DNA of 35,820 nt from Chitinophagaceae bacterium (GTDB taxonomy: Bacteria; Bacteroidota; Bacteroidia; Chitinophagales; Chitinophagaceae), in NCBI GenBank assembly GCA_025451655.1, contig JANWKA010000032.1, positions 1-35,820 on the forward strand, read 5' to 3'. The translations under genes were made by a program, and so were the position numbers. How positions within the stretch are numbered: the first letter of the stretch is position 1; each line of letters opens with the position of its first letter. Shown here piece after piece: positions 8,404 to 17,504 of the stretch. The notes beneath the pieces are model-generated. The model was given only the letters and a program-made list of their open reading frames with translations. It was not told the DNA's origin and did not search any database.

Positions 8404-10716
8404 TCAGTCGATCCTCCCGGAACCCAACCGTTGGGGATTGCCGGACCGGTAATAGCACATTATGGAAAGGGGCCCAACCTGGAACCGGTATTCAGCGGAT
8501 TCCGTGACGGGTTTATTATCCTGGCCGATGAAAGCAAGGTCTTTCGGGGTCAGGGTGAATACGATGGTTTGGGTCTGGCCGGGGTCCAATTCCACCTTGC
8601 GAAAGGCCCGCAGCCTTTTGACTTCCGGAGTGACTGAGCCATAAAGGGCCCCGCTGTAAAGTTCAACGACCTCCTTTCCTTTTCTTGAGCCGGAGTTGGT
8701 CAGATCCACAGATACCGTGAAGGATTGGTTGCCCCGCAGGGTATCAGAACTCAACCGGAGACCAGAATAGGTGAACCGTGTATAGCTCAGCCCGAATCCG
8801 AACTCAAACTGGGGATGATATCCATCGATAGATCCCTGGTCGTCATCCTCTGCATATTTACGGTAATAATGGAACAGGGCGTTGGCATGGCGGGGGTAGG
8901 TGACCGGAAGCTTTCCGCTCGGGTTGATATCCCCGAAAAGGACGGAAGCCAGGGCATCTCCCCCTTCATTGCCCAGATAATAGGCCATCAGGATACCGCT
9001 CATTTGATCGGCAAACTGGGAAATGATTCTGGGTCTGCCTTCCGTCAATACGAGAATAACCGGTTTACCCGTCCCGGCCATGGCCCTGGCCAGGTCGATC
9101 TGGGCCTGGGGTAGGTCCAGGTCATCGATGTTGCCCGGGGTTTCCGCGTAGGAGCTTTCCCCCAGGCACAGGACCACGGCATCCACACCAGCTGCTGCCT
9201 GAACCGCGGAATCCAGGTCCAGGACCCGGTCGAAGGTGGCCCCCTGAACATAACTTACCCGGCTTTCCCCGATGCGCTGGCGGATCGCGGCCAGGATGGT
9301 GTGGTGGCCGCTGGCGAACTGGTCGTCACGCTCTCCCTGCCAGGTATAGGACCACCCTCCGTCCAGGGACCTCATGGTATTGGCAGCGGGGCCGGTGACC
9401 AGAATTTTCGCGCCTGGGGAAAGCGGCAACACCTGGTTTTCATTCCGGAGCAGGGTGATGGCTTCCCCGGCCGCCTGGAAGGCCACTTTACGGTGCGCCT
9501 CACTCCCGAAATCAGGGTAATCGGAGGGGTTGCCCACCGGATGATCGAAAAGCCCCAGGTCGTATTTCAGCTGGAGGATGCGGCGGACCGATTCGTCGAT
9601 CCGGGATTCCGGAACCGCTCCTTTTTTCACCAGGTCCAGCAATTCATTATAGAAAGAAAAATCATAGGGAACCATGCTCATGTCGATCCCGGCCATTACG
9701 GCAATCCGGACCGCGTCTTCCTCCGTTGCTGCGACATGGTGGCGGTCATGGAGGTTTTTGATATCGGCCCAGTCGGTGACAACCAGCCCCTTGAAGCCCA
9801 GCTCCCCGCGCAACACATCGGTGAGCAGGTAGTGGCTGGCATGCACCGGGACGCCGTTGATTTCAGCCGAATTCACCATGACGGTCATGGCTCCGGCCTT
9901 AACCGCCGCAGCGAAATTGGGAAGGAAATACTGGCGCATGAACCGGTCCGGGATCCAGGCCGGGGTCCGGTCTTTTCCGGAAAGCGGATCACTGTATCCC
10001 AGGTAATGCTTCATGCATGCCGCCACATGGTATTTGTCCACCGGACCTGCCCCCTGATATCCCCGGATCAGGGCAACACCCATGGTGCTGCCCAGGAACG
10101 GATCCTCCCCAAGGGTTTCGTACATCCGGGGCCAGAGCGGGTTGACCCCGAGGTCCAGGACCGGTGAGAAGTTCCAGGGGATATAGGAAGCTCTGGTCTC
10201 ATAGGCGGTAACCTCCCCCATCTGATGGGCCAGATCCGGATTCCAGGTTGCTGCCAGCCCGATCTCCTGGGGAAACAGGATGCTCCCCATGGTATAGGTC
10301 ACCCCATGGATCGCGTCAATGCCATACAAAATGGGGATTTTGAGCCTCGTGTCCCGGGTTGCAACCTCCTGGATTTCCGAAATAATCTCATGCCAGTGGT
10401 CCCGGTCGAATCCATGGGCACCTACATTGAGGATGGAACCCACATGATACTGAAGAAGGGCTTGCCGAAGCATGGAAGTATCCAGTTGTTGCGGTTCCAG
10501 ATCCTGGCCATTACCCCCTTTCGCCGATACCACGTCGAGGGTGACCTGGGTCATCTGGCCCACCTTTTCCTCCAGGGTCATTTTTTTAAGGAGGGCTTCC
10601 ACAAACTGGCTTCCGGGGGAGGCCTTCCGGGAAACAGCCGGTTTTCCCAGGCGGGACAAGGGAATGGCGCTCAGGCATATCCCCGCGATCAGTAAAATGG
10701 AAAGGTTTTTTTTCAT
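8404..10716 (-). CDS. bglX: Glycoside hydrolase family 3 beta-glucosidase, secreted
   Basis: Signal peptide; MTLEEKVGQMTQV; KHYLGYSDP; GLVVTDWADI (catalytic Asp); LPVTYPRHANALFHYYRKY; C-terminal fibronectin III-like domain. Confidence 0.93.
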   Translation of the reverse strand: MKKNLSILLIAGICLSAIPLSRLGKPAVSRKASPGSQFVEALLKKMTLEEKVGQMTQVTLDVVSAKGGNGQDLEPQQLDTSMLRQALLQYHVGSILNVGAHGFDRDHWHEIISEIQEVATRDTRLKIPILYGIDAIHGVTYTMGSILFPQEIGLAATWNPDLAHQMGEVTAYETRASYIPWNFSPVLDLGVNPLWPRMYETLGEDPFLGSTMGVALIRGYQGAGPVDKYHVAACMKHYLGYSDPLSGKDRTPAWIPDRFMRQYFLPNFAAAVKAGAMTVMVNSAEINGVPVHASHYLLTDVLRGELGFKGLVVTDWADIKNLHDRHHVAATEEDAVRIAVMAGIDMSMVPYDFSFYNELLDLVKKGAVPESRIDESVRRILQLKYDLGLFDHPVGNPSDYPDFGSEAHRKVAFQAAGEAITLLRNENQVLPLSPGAKILVTGPAANTMRSLDGGWSYTWQGERDDQFASGHHTILAAIRQRIGESRVSYVQGATFDRVLDLDSAVQAAAGVDAVVLCLGESSYAETPGNIDDLDLPQAQIDLARAMAGTGKPVILVLTEGRPRIISQFADQMSGILMAYYLGNEGGDALASVLFGDINPSGKLPVTYPRHANALFHYYRKYAEDDDQGSIDGYHPQFEFGFGLSYTRFTYSGLRLSSDTLRGNQSFTVSVDLTNSGSRKGKEVVELYSGALYGSVTPEVKRLRAFRKVELDPGQTQTIVFTLTPKDLAFIGQDNKPVTESAEYRFQVGPLSIMCYYRSGNPQRLGSGRID

Positions 10717-10832
10717 GGTAATGGGGAATCAAAGGTTAAAACGGCAAAGGTCCCGGGTTTCGGACAGGCCGATGGACAAGATAAGGGATCGGGAATTAAA
10801 ATTTTTCTATTTGTTGATCCCCTGGCCCGGGA

Positions 10833-11168
10833 TCAGTTCCGGAAAAAAAACATGAAATACACCGACCCCATGATGCACGCGAAACTGGCCAGGTAATTCC
10901 AGCGGATCTGTTCTTTCAGGTACAACACGGCAAATACGGCAAATACCGTCAGGGTGATCCCTTCCTGGATCATTTTGAGCTGGAATCCGTTGAATCCTTC
11001 CATGAATCCGATCCGGTTGGCGGGCACCTGGAAGCAATATTCCAGCAGGGCAATCCCCCAGCTGATGAGGACCACTTTCCATAGGGCGACCTGGACAAAT
11101 TTGAGATGCCCGTACCAGGCGATGGTCATGAAGATGTTGGAGCAGAATAAGAGCAGTACCGTACGCAT
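10833..11168 (-). CDS. DMT-family / DUF486 small membrane protein
   Basis: Four-TM protein MRTVLLLFCSNIFMTIAWYGHLKF...PANRIGF...FQLKMIQEGITLTVFAVFAVLYLKE, typical of DUF486. Confidence 0.85.
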   Translation of the reverse strand: MRTVLLLFCSNIFMTIAWYGHLKFVQVALWKVVLISWGIALLEYCFQVPANRIGFMEGFNGFQLKMIQEGITLTVFAVFAVLYLKEQIRWNYLASFACIMGSVYFMFFFRN

Positions 11169-11240
11169 GTTGAAGGGATTGAATCATAAAATCACCCTCC
11201 ATGCCCAGGGATGGGATTCCGGATTTTCAAGGGCCCGGCG

Positions 11241-11269
11241 GAGGTAAAAAAAAAAACCCGGTCAGCTGG
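11241..11269 (-). terminator. Possible Rho-independent terminator after the S10 gene
   Basis: Minus strand CCCG-accagctgac-CGGG followed by about 11 T. Short stem, long T tract, downstream of the stop at 11308. Confidence 0.45.
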
Positions 11270-11307
11270 TCGGGGATGGGAATATCCCGGGATCCAAAGG
11301 ATGAGGG

Positions 11308-12837
11308 CTAGGGATGGAGGATCGAACCATAAAACTTCACCGCATCGCCATGAAGCTTTTCAATCGTTGATTTACTGATATAAACCATATGGCCCGCCTC
11401 ATAATAGGTGATCTGGAGGTGCTGGCGCTGTTCGGGTTTCAGCTGCATATGGCTCACCACATATTCCGCGTTGAAGAAAGGAGTGGCCAGATCGAAATAT
11501 CCGCAGACCACCCAGACATGGAGGTAGGGATTCTGGATCATGGCCTGGTGCATCGTTCCAGAAACGTCCAGGAACCGGTTTTCCACATTCTTGTAATCCC
11601 AGGGCCCCACGTCGGCCAGGGATTCATAATTGAGATCGGTTTTGAAGCCGAGCTCCCTGCGGACATAATCATTGAAAGTGGCCACGAAGACACCGCTGAG
11701 GTTGACGTCGCTGGGATCATAACGGGGATATTCTCCGACATCATCCAGGTCATTTCCGCTGAACCGGCTGTCGTATCTGCCGATCAGTTTGCCTTCTGAG
11801 CTCAGCAGCATCTTGAAGAACCGGTGGTCGGGCACCCTGAGGTTGGATTTGAGAATATAGTCCAGGGGAAGGCTGGTCAGGTCATGCATTCTTTGGGCGA
11901 TGGAAAGTTTATCACTGGAATCCAGGTTGCCTCCCTGCAGCAGGGCGGTGGCATAGGCGCCTCCTGCAAATTCCTCCGCTTGGCTGGCGACTTCCTGGAC
12001 CGTTTTGGCCTCCATTTCGGGACTGAGCTTCTTGTAGTACCAGGCGGTGGTCGCATAGGTCGGAAGGAAGAAGACATAGGGCCATTCATTTCCCTGGGTG
12101 AAATCAATCGTCTCGAAATTGAGGACGGATGAAACCAGGACGATGCCGTTCAGATACATGCTGTAACGGCTCTGCAGGAAGCCGGAAAGGCCTGCAGCCC
12201 GGGTTGTCCCGTAGCTTTCACCGAGGATGAACTTGGGGGAGCTCCAGCGGGCATATTTGGTGACCCAGAGCCGGATGAAATCTCCCACAGACTGAATATC
12301 CTCGTTATAGCCATGAAATTCGCTGGCGTTTTCCCCAGGGGCCGGCCGGCTGTAACCCGTGGATACCGGGTCGATGAACACCAGGTCTGTCTGGTCCAGC
12401 CAGGTATTCTGGTTCGTTACCAGGTGGTAAGGGGGTGCCGGAGCGATCCCCTTTTCATCCAGGGCAACCCGTTCAGGCCCTACGGCTCCCATATGGAGCC
12501 ATACGGAGCTGGAGCCCGGGCCTCCGTTGAAGGTGAAAGTGACTGGCCTTACAGAAGGATCTTCCCCATCCTGGGTATAGGCGATGAAAAAGATGCGTGA
12601 CTTGAGCTTTCCATCCTCATCCCGCATATAAAGGTAACCGGTGGTTGCGGTATAGGTGATGGTCTCACCGTGAACGGTGATGGTGTGATGGGTGATCACC
12701 GGAACCGAGGTGGAATCCAGGATTGCCTTTTGATGGCTTGCTGTGTCCGCCGGGTGGCTCATCCCCTGTTCCCTGCGCTGGGCGAAAAGGGAGATCGGGA
12801 GCACCATTAAGGCGGTAAGGAGTTGTCTTGGCTTCAT
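11308..12837 (-). CDS. Peptidase S10 family serine carboxypeptidase-like protein, secreted
   Basis: FNGGPGSSSVWLHMG, FILGESYGTTRAAGLS (catalytic Ser), YEAGHMVYIS (catalytic His), N-terminal signal peptide. Confidence 0.9.
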   Translation of the reverse strand: MKPRQLLTALMVLPISLFAQRREQGMSHPADTASHQKAILDSTSVPVITHHTITVHGETITYTATTGYLYMRDEDGKLKSRIFFIAYTQDGEDPSVRPVTFTFNGGPGSSSVWLHMGAVGPERVALDEKGIAPAPPYHLVTNQNTWLDQTDLVFIDPVSTGYSRPAPGENASEFHGYNEDIQSVGDFIRLWVTKYARWSSPKFILGESYGTTRAAGLSGFLQSRYSMYLNGIVLVSSVLNFETIDFTQGNEWPYVFFLPTYATTAWYYKKLSPEMEAKTVQEVASQAEEFAGGAYATALLQGGNLDSSDKLSIAQRMHDLTSLPLDYILKSNLRVPDHRFFKMLLSSEGKLIGRYDSRFSGNDLDDVGEYPRYDPSDVNLSGVFVATFNDYVRRELGFKTDLNYESLADVGPWDYKNVENRFLDVSGTMHQAMIQNPYLHVWVVCGYFDLATPFFNAEYVVSHMQLKPEQRQHLQITYYEAGHMVYISKSTIEKLHGDAVKFYGSILHP

Positions 12838-12843
12838 GAATGC

Positions 12844-12861
12844 AGATTTGGGCCTAAATCT
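12844..12861. repeat. 18-bp near-perfect palindrome at the S10 start region
   Basis: AGATTT-GGGCCT-AAATCT, 6 nt upstream of the S10 start codon. Confidence 0.7.
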
Positions 12862-12928
12862 ATTAAAAAAAAATTCCGGGAAGGGATTATATCCATGATC
12901 CGGCCCGGGGCAGGCCCAGGGATCGGAA

Positions 12929-15900
12929 TCAGTTTTTGCCGGGTTTGCTGGCGGGCAGGATGATATGGAAAGTGGAACCCTTTCCTATCTGGCTTTTGAC
13001 GAATATGCCCCCCCCGTGGTAGTTGACAATTTTTTGGCAGAGGGTCAGGCCGATTCCCGTTCCCGGGTATTCCGCCTGGCTATGGAGCCTCTGGAAGATG
13101 ACGAAAATCTGGTCAGAATATTTCTTATCCAGCCCAATGCCATTATCCTGGACCTGGATTTCATAATATTCCAGTTTGCGGTTCAGGGAGGGGTGGATCG
13201 AATAACTCTTGCTGGGGAGTTTCCGGGATCTGATCAAGATCCTGGGAGGGATCTTGCCTCTGGAGAATTTCAGGGCGTTGCCGATCAGGTTGGTGAAAAG
13301 CTGTTCCATCTGGTTGGGTATGGCCCAAAGGGATGGCAGGCCGGAGGAACTGATGCGGGCCTTATGGCTTGCAATTTCCTGGTCCAGATCCTGGATCACT
13401 TCCGCGAGAATCTCATTGAGATTGGTGACCACAAACCGTTCCCTGCTTTGGGTGATCCGGGAAAGATCCAGCAAATCATCGATCAGGCGGGTCATCCTCT
13501 GGGAAGAAAGGGTGATTTTGGTTAGGAAATCGTGGATCTGGCCCGGGATCCGCTCCCCGTGCCGTTCCAGAATGATGCTTGCAAAGGTTTGCATTTTCCG
13601 AAGAGGCTCCTTCAGATCGTGGCTGGCCACAAAAGCAAATTGTTCCAGGTCCTGGTTGGAACGTTCCAGATCCAGGTTTGCCAGCTTCAGCAACCGGGTC
13701 CTTTCCTCGACTTTTTGTTCCAGGTCCTGATGCTGGACCTTCTGCTCATGGATTTCCACGGCGTTGCCGATGAAACCCAGGAAAGCGGTGCCGTTGAACG
13801 AGGGCTTGCCCAGAAGATGAATCCAACGGTATGGCCCGTCTGCCCTTTTCATCCTGTACTCCAGATCCAGGTCCGTTTTCTTATCCAGGGCGGTCGTAAA
13901 ACTTTCCGCAACGCTGGCCTGATCGTCCGGATGGATCAGGTCTCTCCATCCCGATCCGGCTTCCTGTTCCGGTTTCCTGCCCGAGAAATCAAGCCAGGTT
14001 TTGTTGACAAAGGTGATGCCTCCATCCTTTCCCGCCACCCAGATCATCACCGGGGTGTTATCAGCCAGGTGGTGGAGCCAGGTTTGTCCTTCCAGTACCA
14101 GTTTCTCCCCCGCCCTCCGTTCGGTGATATCTTCCACTGCTACCAGGATCAATTGCTGGCTTGGGGACTTCCTGACCAGTTTACGGGCATTGAACAGGAG
14201 GATCTTCTGTCCGATCCCCGGGAAGCTGTGGGCGAACTCGAACCCCGAGAATTGTTTGTCATGGGCCTGAATCTCCATCAGCATGGCCCGCAGGACCGGA
14301 ATATCCCAATTTCCGTTGCCCAGTTCATAGATCAATCTTCCTTCTGCAGTATCTTCGCTGAGCTGGAACATCTGGTAGAAGGACTGGTTCGCAGTTTTGA
14401 GTCGCAGGTCCCTGTCCAGGACAATGACTCCCGTCCGGATGGTCGAAAAGATCGCCTCGGTATATTCCTGGGATTCCACCAGCTGTTCATTCCGGAGCTG
14501 AAGTTCTGCATTGATGGTCATCAACTCCTCATTGGTGGATTCCATTTCTTCCTTGGAAGTTTCCAATTCCTCATTGATGCTTTGGAGCTCTTCGTTGCTG
14601 GAAATGATTTCTTCGTTGGCAGATTGAAGTTCCTGGGTTGAATTTTCCTGTTCCTCCAGGATGGCCCGCAAATTTTCCCTTGCCGTGTTGAGCTCCTCCT
14701 GGAGCATTCGGATCCTGCGGTCCCGGGACTGTGCGGAACGGAGGTCCAGGTGAACGGTGGCGGGTTCTTCCCGGAAAACCACCAGGTAATGGTGATTTCC
14801 CCCGTCCGGGTGAAGGGGGATGATTTCCAGGGTGACCTGTTTTTCCCCTCCATTGATCTTCAGCCCATGAATGGTTTTTTTTACCGGCTTCCGGGTCGTG
14901 CCTGCCTGATGGATTCCGGTCCTCAGTTCAAAGGCAAGGGCAGGCTGGGCCATCTTCATCAGGTTCAGACTGGCTTTCCCGGGCGCAGGTTCCAGGAAAG
15001 TAGCGGTCGCACCGCGAAACTGCAGGATTTCCAGGTCCTGGTTCACCACAACCGAGGCGGGGATGAAGCGGGAAAGAAGCATCTGGTCCACTTCCAGATC
15101 AGGGTCCTGAATCCTGGCGGACCTTTTCATTCCGGAAAGCCCTGTTAAGGGAGGCCTGGATCGGGTAGCATCGGAAAGCCGGCGATGAAGTTCCAGGGTT
15201 TGCTTTGCAGGCTCATTTTTGTTTCGGGTATAGATCTTAAATTTTTTGCCCCACCGGGAGAAAAATGGATTGAAAGCCCCTACGTTCTCTGATTTTCCCA
15301 GAACCAGCACTCCCCCCGGATTGAGGGAGTAATGAAAAATCCCGATGACTTTTTTCTGCAGAGAAGGCTCCAGATAGATGAGCAGGTTGCAACAGCTGAC
15401 CAGGTCCAGCTTGGAGAATGGAGGGTCCTTAAACAGGTTGTGAGGTGCGAATATGCACATTTCCCGGACCGCCTTGACCACCCGGTAATGGTCTTTCTGG
15501 TGCGTAAAAAAACTCCGAAGCCGTTTCGGGCTGACTCCATGCAGGGCATTTGGTGAATAGATCCCGGTCCTTGCCCTGAGGATCGCCTGCTGGCTGAGGT
15601 CGGTGGCGAAAATCTGGATTTCATGGGGGAAGGCCTGATTTCCAAGCAGCTCGCTGCAGAGAATGGCCATTGAAAAGGCTTCCTCACCGGTGGAACAGGC
15701 CGGGATCCAAATCCGGATCGGTTCATTTCGCTTTTTGTTCCGGATGATTTGGGGAAGCACTTTCTTGTGAAGGAATTCTGACACTTCGGCATCCCTGAAG
15801 AAGGAGGTGACATAGATCAGCAGGTCCTGGCAAAGCTGGTCCAGTTCAGAATCCGTCTTGCGCAGGTAATCCAGGTACCTCGCAGAGGAATCGATCTGGT

Positions 15901-16669
15901 GCAGGAGCATCCGGCGCAAAATCCGGCGCCGGATGGTGGTCATTTTATACTGACTGAAATCCACCCCTCTTGCAGCATGAATTATTTTAAGGATTTCCTT
16001 TAATTCCCTTTCCGCCAGGGGCTCACCAGTTCCGGAATAGCTTACAACCCTGGAGAAGATATTTTTCTTACGGGAATACTTTTTCAATTCCCGGGTCATG
16101 GCCACCGGTGAAAGGATCCGGTCCACCACCCCCTCGGAAATTGCGGAATGGGGCATGCCGGAGAATTTGGCCGAATCATCCTGGGCCATGGTGATTCCTC
16201 CAGCCAATTTGATCGCTTTCAGACCCTGGGTCCCGTCATTGCCATTTCCTGAAAGGAGGATCCCGATGGAAAGGGGATGCTTTACCGCAAGGGAATTGAA
16301 AAACAGGTCCACCGGGTAATGGGGGTAGGGTTCGGTATCCCTCGGGTTTAATTTCAGAGTCCCGTCCGTTACGATCAGGTCCTTGCTGGGCGGGATGATA
16401 TAGATCTCATTGGGGCGGATCCTGGTCCTCTGGTAGATTTCCTGGACCTTCATCCGGGACACTTTGGAAAGGATCTCGGCAAGCATGCTTTTCCGGTTCG
16501 GGTCCAGGTGCTGGATATAAACGAAGGCAAATCCGGTATCCGGTTCCATATTTTTAAAGAATTCCGAAACCGCTTCCAGCCCGCCTGCCGAGGCTCCGAT
16601 CGCAACAAGGGTGAGGGGCCGGGTTTTTCCCGGAGACTTTGTTAGGGAAGGTCTGGATCTGGAAGGCAT
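12929..16669 (-). CDS. CheB methylesterase - CheR methyltransferase - PAS - histidine kinase hybrid, 1246 aa
   Basis: CheB: AIGASAGGLEAVSEFF, YIQHLDPN, LLSGNGNDGTQGLKAIK. CheR: VTSFFRD, WIPACSTGEEAFSMAIL. Coiled coil of repeated NEEL. PAS segments. Kinase: SHDLKEPLRKMQ, NLIGNALKFS, DNGIGLD, GTGIGLTLCQKIV. Confidence 0.94.
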   Translation of the reverse strand: MPSRSRPSLTKSPGKTRPLTLVAIGASAGGLEAVSEFFKNMEPDTGFAFVYIQHLDPNRKSMLAEILSKVSRMKVQEIYQRTRIRPNEIYIIPPSKDLIVTDGTLKLNPRDTEPYPHYPVDLFFNSLAVKHPLSIGILLSGNGNDGTQGLKAIKLAGGITMAQDDSAKFSGMPHSAISEGVVDRILSPVAMTRELKKYSRKKNIFSRVVSYSGTGEPLAERELKEILKIIHAARGVDFSQYKMTTIRRRILRRMLLHQIDSSARYLDYLRKTDSELDQLCQDLLIYVTSFFRDAEVSEFLHKKVLPQIIRNKKRNEPIRIWIPACSTGEEAFSMAILCSELLGNQAFPHEIQIFATDLSQQAILRARTGIYSPNALHGVSPKRLRSFFTHQKDHYRVVKAVREMCIFAPHNLFKDPPFSKLDLVSCCNLLIYLEPSLQKKVIGIFHYSLNPGGVLVLGKSENVGAFNPFFSRWGKKFKIYTRNKNEPAKQTLELHRRLSDATRSRPPLTGLSGMKRSARIQDPDLEVDQMLLSRFIPASVVVNQDLEILQFRGATATFLEPAPGKASLNLMKMAQPALAFELRTGIHQAGTTRKPVKKTIHGLKINGGEKQVTLEIIPLHPDGGNHHYLVVFREEPATVHLDLRSAQSRDRRIRMLQEELNTARENLRAILEEQENSTQELQSANEEIISSNEELQSINEELETSKEEMESTNEELMTINAELQLRNEQLVESQEYTEAIFSTIRTGVIVLDRDLRLKTANQSFYQMFQLSEDTAEGRLIYELGNGNWDIPVLRAMLMEIQAHDKQFSGFEFAHSFPGIGQKILLFNARKLVRKSPSQQLILVAVEDITERRAGEKLVLEGQTWLHHLADNTPVMIWVAGKDGGITFVNKTWLDFSGRKPEQEAGSGWRDLIHPDDQASVAESFTTALDKKTDLDLEYRMKRADGPYRWIHLLGKPSFNGTAFLGFIGNAVEIHEQKVQHQDLEQKVEERTRLLKLANLDLERSNQDLEQFAFVASHDLKEPLRKMQTFASIILERHGERIPGQIHDFLTKITLSSQRMTRLIDDLLDLSRITQSRERFVVTNLNEILAEVIQDLDQEIASHKARISSSGLPSLWAIPNQMEQLFTNLIGNALKFSRGKIPPRILIRSRKLPSKSYSIHPSLNRKLEYYEIQVQDNGIGLDKKYSDQIFVIFQRLHSQAEYPGTGIGLTLCQKIVNYHGGGIFVKSQIGKGSTFHIILPASKPGKN

Positions 16670-16935
16670 GGTGGCAAAGGGAAATGGGAAGTTACGATGT
16701 TTCAGGATGGGCTGGCCCCTAAGAGGCAGCCCGGTAATTGCCGGAGAAGATGGGGAAAATTTCGGGTTTTATCTGGGGAATTCCAAAGGACAGGAATCAT
16801 AAATTAATGATATACAGGAAGGTGTGACATTTGTTGGATAAAGCCAGACCGGCTGGGGGCTAAAACGGGCTGGAATTCAATTATGGCAAGGTTTTCAAAA
16901 AGCTCGTTCAGGGGAGCGAGGAATGATTTTTTCCC

Positions 16936-16966
16936 TTGCATTCGGCTCCGATTTGCTATAAATTTG
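16936..16966 (+). promoter_or_regulatory. Bacteroidota-type promoter upstream of the response regulator
   Basis: TTG (16936-16938), 20-nt spacer, TAAATTTG (16959-16966) matching TTTG-N19-21-TAnnTTTG. ATG is 26 nt downstream. Confidence 0.55.
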
Positions 16967-16991
16967 ATTCCCTGGTTAGATTCAACCTGAA

Positions 16992-17408
16992 ATGACGGAA
17001 CCGATGGATTCCTGTAAAAGCATCCTGATTGTTGATGATGATCCGGATGACATTGAACTTTTTACTGATGCTGTTAAATACATCGACCGGACCTTCCGTT
17101 GTTTCAGCGCATCTACCGGCATCAAAGCCCTCCAGGGTCTTCGTAAATCATCCCATACCAAACCTGATTTTATTTTCGTGGATATGAATATGCCGGGAAT
17201 GAATGGCCTCGAATTGCTTTCCGAACTTCGGAAGATGAAAAAACTTTCAGAAACCCCCATCGTCATCTATAGTACCACTTCCCGAAAAGAAGACCGGGAA
17301 AAAAGCCTCAAACTGGGCGCCGTTGGATTTTTCACCAAACCCATCCATTTCAGGGACATTTGCGACCAGATTCAGGAACTCCTCCAAAGCAATATCAGAG
17401 CAAGGTAA
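16992..17408 (+). CDS. Single-domain response regulator (Rcp1-like)
   Basis: ILIVDDDPDDIELF, FIFVDMNMPGMNGLELL, VIYSTTSRKED, GAVGFFTKPIHF. Confidence 0.92.
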   Translation: MTEPMDSCKSILIVDDDPDDIELFTDAVKYIDRTFRCFSASTGIKALQGLRKSSHTKPDFIFVDMNMPGMNGLELLSELRKMKKLSETPIVIYSTTSRKEDREKSLKLGAVGFFTKPIHFRDICDQIQELLQSNIRAR

Positions 17409-17504
17409 CAAGGTCATTCCGGCGGGGGATTTTCCCTTTTGCCGGGGGATACATTCAGCCCCGGGCTCGCCAGGTGGACCAGTGATAAGGGATGCATTCA
17501 GGAT

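Noticed and set aside
9301-10167. 288-aa plus-strand ORF antisense to the GH3 gene
   Set aside because: Shadow ORF; the GH3 motifs are on the minus strand.
10807-11202. 131-aa alternative-frame ORF over the DUF486 gene
   Set aside because: The overlapping 10833-11168 frame encodes a recognisable four-TM DUF486 protein.
13532-14641. 369-aa plus-strand ORF within the CheB-CheR-kinase gene
   Set aside because: Antisense shadow of an unambiguous multidomain kinase.
17419-17445. CCGGC...GCCGG inverted repeat after the response regulator
   Set aside because: Only a 5-bp outer stem and no T tract on either strand, so not supported as a terminator.
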